From: Chitinophagaceae bacterium
Lineage (GTDB): Bacteria; Bacteroidota; Bacteroidia; Chitinophagales; Chitinophagaceae
Length of the DNA: 7,015 nt
Assembly (NCBI GenBank): GCA_003534175.1
Contig: DPFD01000152.1
Coordinates: forward strand, 562 to 7,576
Direction: 5' to 3'
The position numbers and the translations under genes are program-made. Shown here piece by piece: positions 5,093 to 7,015 of the stretch; positions within the stretch are counted from its first letter, which is position 1, and the number at the start of each line of letters is the position of its first letter. The notes beneath the pieces were generated by a model, which ran no database searches, was not told the DNA's origin, and saw only the letters and a program-made list of their open reading frames with translations.

Positions 5093-7015
5093 TTCAGTTC
5101 ATCAATAATGTTAGAAGCACCACCAAGTTTATCGATACACCACAATACGTAGCGGATATCCACACAAATGGTTCGGTTGAGGTCTTTATCGAATGCAATT
5201 TTATGACTAAGGGCTTCATAATTACCATCAAATGCCAGTCCAATCAGGTTTCCTTTACCATCAATCACAGGACTTCCGCTGTTACCACCGGTAATGTCGT
5301 TGTTGGTAATGAATCCAATGATTAGGTCGTTTCTTTTCTTGTCGATATACTGGCCAAAATCGCGATTTTTCAGAAGTTCAATTTGTTTGGAAGGTAAATC
5401 AAACTCATAATCACCGGGAATATATTTTTCAAGTATTCCTTTGCTGGTGGTTACATAATCATAGTGTGCACCATCTCTTGGAGAATAGCTTTTCACACTG
5501 CCATAACTCACGCGCATGCTGAAGTTTGCATCAGGATACATCTTCTTCACGGCATCCGGATTCATTTCCATGATACCCTTCATGTAGCTCTTCGCCAGTT
5601 CATTGTTTTTACTCACAAACTTCGTGTACAGGTCACCGTACTTTTCGTTGTAATTTTTGGTGAGAGTGGCAGCGTACTGATAGGCAGGATCTGATTGCAA
5701 GGCCAGCACGGTTGGGTTGCTGACAAAATCTTTCCACTTGGCGTCGTTTACAAACATAGATTGTGCATACACATCCTTCGCCCATTTCTGGAAAGTTGAT
5801 AATTCATCCAGCTTACCGTAAGCAGCAATTCTTTCAAATACGATGGAAGGTTGCTGACTCTTATCAATGTCGTGGTAGAACATCATGGCGGTGTGTGCGA
5901 GAATTTTTTCATCGCTCGGGAAATCAGCATTCTTCATGAAGTTGCCGCGTGCCCTTTCCAGTCCGTCTTTCAGCCTCTTCATATCCGCTTCAGAAGCACC
6001 TTCTTTCATCAGTGCCGTTTCAGCAGAAACCATAGAAGCGGCGAGTGAAGCCAGTGAAGAACCTAAAACACCCTCACGGATGTACTGACGGTGTTTGGCG
6101 TACGGCGTCCAGGCTGCATAGTTTTTGATGTACTCCTGCATGATGGATTCATATTCCGGTTTGCCTTTTGCCCATTGCGAAAACTGACTTTCAAATGCCT
6201 GCTTTTGTTCGTAGGTTTTAAACTTTTTCAGTTGTTTGGTTTCACCGTCGAAAAATTTCCAGTAGTTGGCGATGCTCGCGTAACTTGAGGAGAGCTTCAG
6301 TTTTACCGCAGGATCTTTTACCATTTGTTCGTGCATGTATTTCAAGCGAACATCACGCAGTGCCACCAGAGATGGATTTTCAATATCATTCTTCAACTTA
6401 ACACCCATGCTGGTTTCGTAACGGTTGGTGCCACCGGGATAACCATAAATCATGGCAAAACTTCCGTCTTTCACACCTTTAAGGCTCACCGGTAAAAAAT
6501 GTTTTGGCTGGAATGGAATGTTAGCCGCATTGTATTCGGTAGGCTTACCATCGGGTGCCATATACACACGAAAGATGGCAAAATCGCCGGTGTGGCGTGG
6601 CCACTCCCAGTTATCCGTATCACCACCAAATTTACCTACGCTTTCGGGAGGTGTTCCCACGAGGCGGATATCCCTGTAGGTTTTATACACATACATGATG
6701 TACTGGTTGTTGTTGAACATGCTGTACACACGTCCGGCTACACCATTTTGCTCATCACGTACTTTATCGGTGATACTTTTATATACATCCTGGAGTTTTT
6801 TAGAGCGCTCTTCCCAGTTCAAACCTTTTAGTTGAGCTTCAACCTGCTCGGTAACATCTTCAATGCGCTCCAGAAACTGCACCGTAAGCGCGGTTTTAAT
6901 TTCCTCGCCCATGTTTTTAGCATAGAACCCATCACGCAGGTAATTGTTCTCCACACTGCTGGCAGCAGCAATAGCTCCGTAACCGCAGTGGTGGTTCGTA
7001 AATATCAACCCTTTG
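5080..7015 (-). CDS. family S46 dipeptidyl peptidase, DPP7-like, N-terminus beyond the window
   Basis: The frame is open to the right edge; the Leu codon TTG at 7006-7008 lies inside the conserved segment KGLIFTNHHCGYGAI and is not a start. About 78 residues, including the expected signal peptide, are missing. S46 enzymes are periplasmic or surface serine exopeptidases that release dipeptides from peptide N-termini, feeding amino-acid catabolism. Counting that Leu as 1, the catalytic triad is H7 (TNHHC), D142 (RHTGDFAIFRVY) and S577 (GGNSGSP). The His-Ser spacing of 570 equals that of Porphyromonas gingivalis DPP11 (His85, Ser655, from memory). The large middle region (about 200-550) is the helical lid typical of the family, here rich in Lys and Tyr. 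G595 in LAFDGNYEA corresponds to DPP11 Arg673; glycine there marks the DPP7 type, which prefers hydrophobic P1 residues. The C-terminus ends VDIRYVLWCIDKLGG to LKIVK, as usual. It converges on the repressor gene and shows no link to it. Confidence 0.95.
   Translation of the reverse strand, partial: KGLIFTNHHCGYGAIAAASSVENNYLRDGFYAKNMGEEIKTALTVQFLERIEDVTEQVEAQLKGLNWEERSKKLQDVYKSITDKVRDEQNGVAGRVYSMFNNNQYIMYVYKTYRDIRLVGTPPESVGKFGGDTDNWEWPRHTGDFAIFRVYMAPDGKPTEYNAANIPFQPKHFLPVSLKGVKDGSFAMIYGYPGGTNRYETSMGVKLKNDIENPSLVALRDVRLKYMHEQMVKDPAVKLKLSSSYASIANYWKFFDGETKQLKKFKTYEQKQAFESQFSQWAKGKPEYESIMQEYIKNYAAWTPYAKHRQYIREGVLGSSLASLAASMVSAETALMKEGASEADMKRLKDGLERARGNFMKNADFPSDEKILAHTAMMFYHDIDKSQQPSIVFERIAAYGKLDELSTFQKWAKDVYAQSMFVNDAKWKDFVSNPTVLALQSDPAYQYAATLTKNYNEKYGDLYTKFVSKNNELAKSYMKGIMEMNPDAVKKMYPDANFSMRVSYGSVKSYSPRDGAHYDYVTTSKGILEKYIPGDYEFDLPSKQIELLKNRDFGQYIDKKRNDLIIGFITNNDITGGNSGSPVIDGKGNLIGLAFDGNYEALSHKIAFDKDLNRTICVDIRYVLWCIDKLGGASNIIDELKIVK

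Noticed and set aside
7006..7008. TTG as a start codon for the S46 peptidase
   Set aside because: It is the Leu of the conserved segment KGLIFTNHHC; the frame stays open to the window edge, so the gene is truncated by the window, not short.

Overview
The window looks like chromosomal DNA from a Bacteroidota bacterium. The evidence is a SusC-free TonB-dependent receptor of a recognisably Bacteroidota type, a family S46 dipeptidyl peptidase (a family concentrated in this phylum), genes without clear Shine-Dalgarno sites, and a TAnnTTTG-type -7 promoter element. The short proteins look like those of the Chitinophagaceae/Cytophagales side of the phylum, but the order cannot be fixed from this sequence.

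Layout, left to right. Positions 1-912 (+) hold a YihY/BrkB-family membrane protein that has lost its N-terminus to the window edge. It converges, with a 12-base gap, on 925-1254 (-), a small protein with two membrane segments. Position 1404-1895 (-) is an unrecognised soluble 163-residue protein. The 295 bases from 1896 to 2190 hold no gene, only an imperfect hairpin just upstream of the 163-residue gene and minor inverted repeats. Positions 2191-4251 (-) encode a complete 686-residue TonB-dependent receptor with a CxxC pair in its plug. It is divergent from 4328-5011 (+), a DtxR/MntR-type metal-dependent repressor with a C-terminal FeoA-like domain. The 76 bases between them carry a 16-base palindrome that overlaps a good -7 element for the receptor. 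A strong, probably bidirectional hairpin terminator (5029-5060) separates the repressor from the convergent S46 peptidase (5080-7015, -), which runs off the right edge.

The functional core is the receptor/repressor pair. The simplest model is that the repressor, when loaded with metal, binds the palindrome and shuts off a TonB-dependent outer-membrane importer for that metal or its chelate. Which metal is not decided by the sequence: the repressor has a mixed MntR/DtxR set of ligands. The other genes look like unrelated housekeeping or accessory genes. The S46 enzyme has glycine at the position that sets P1 preference, so it should be the DPP7 type (hydrophobic P1) rather than the acidic-specific DPP11 type.

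I did not find evidence of a wholly new system, mobile element, CRISPR array or RNA gene. The most promising leads are the operator-promoter overlap, the plug cysteine pair and the hybrid metal site of the regulator.
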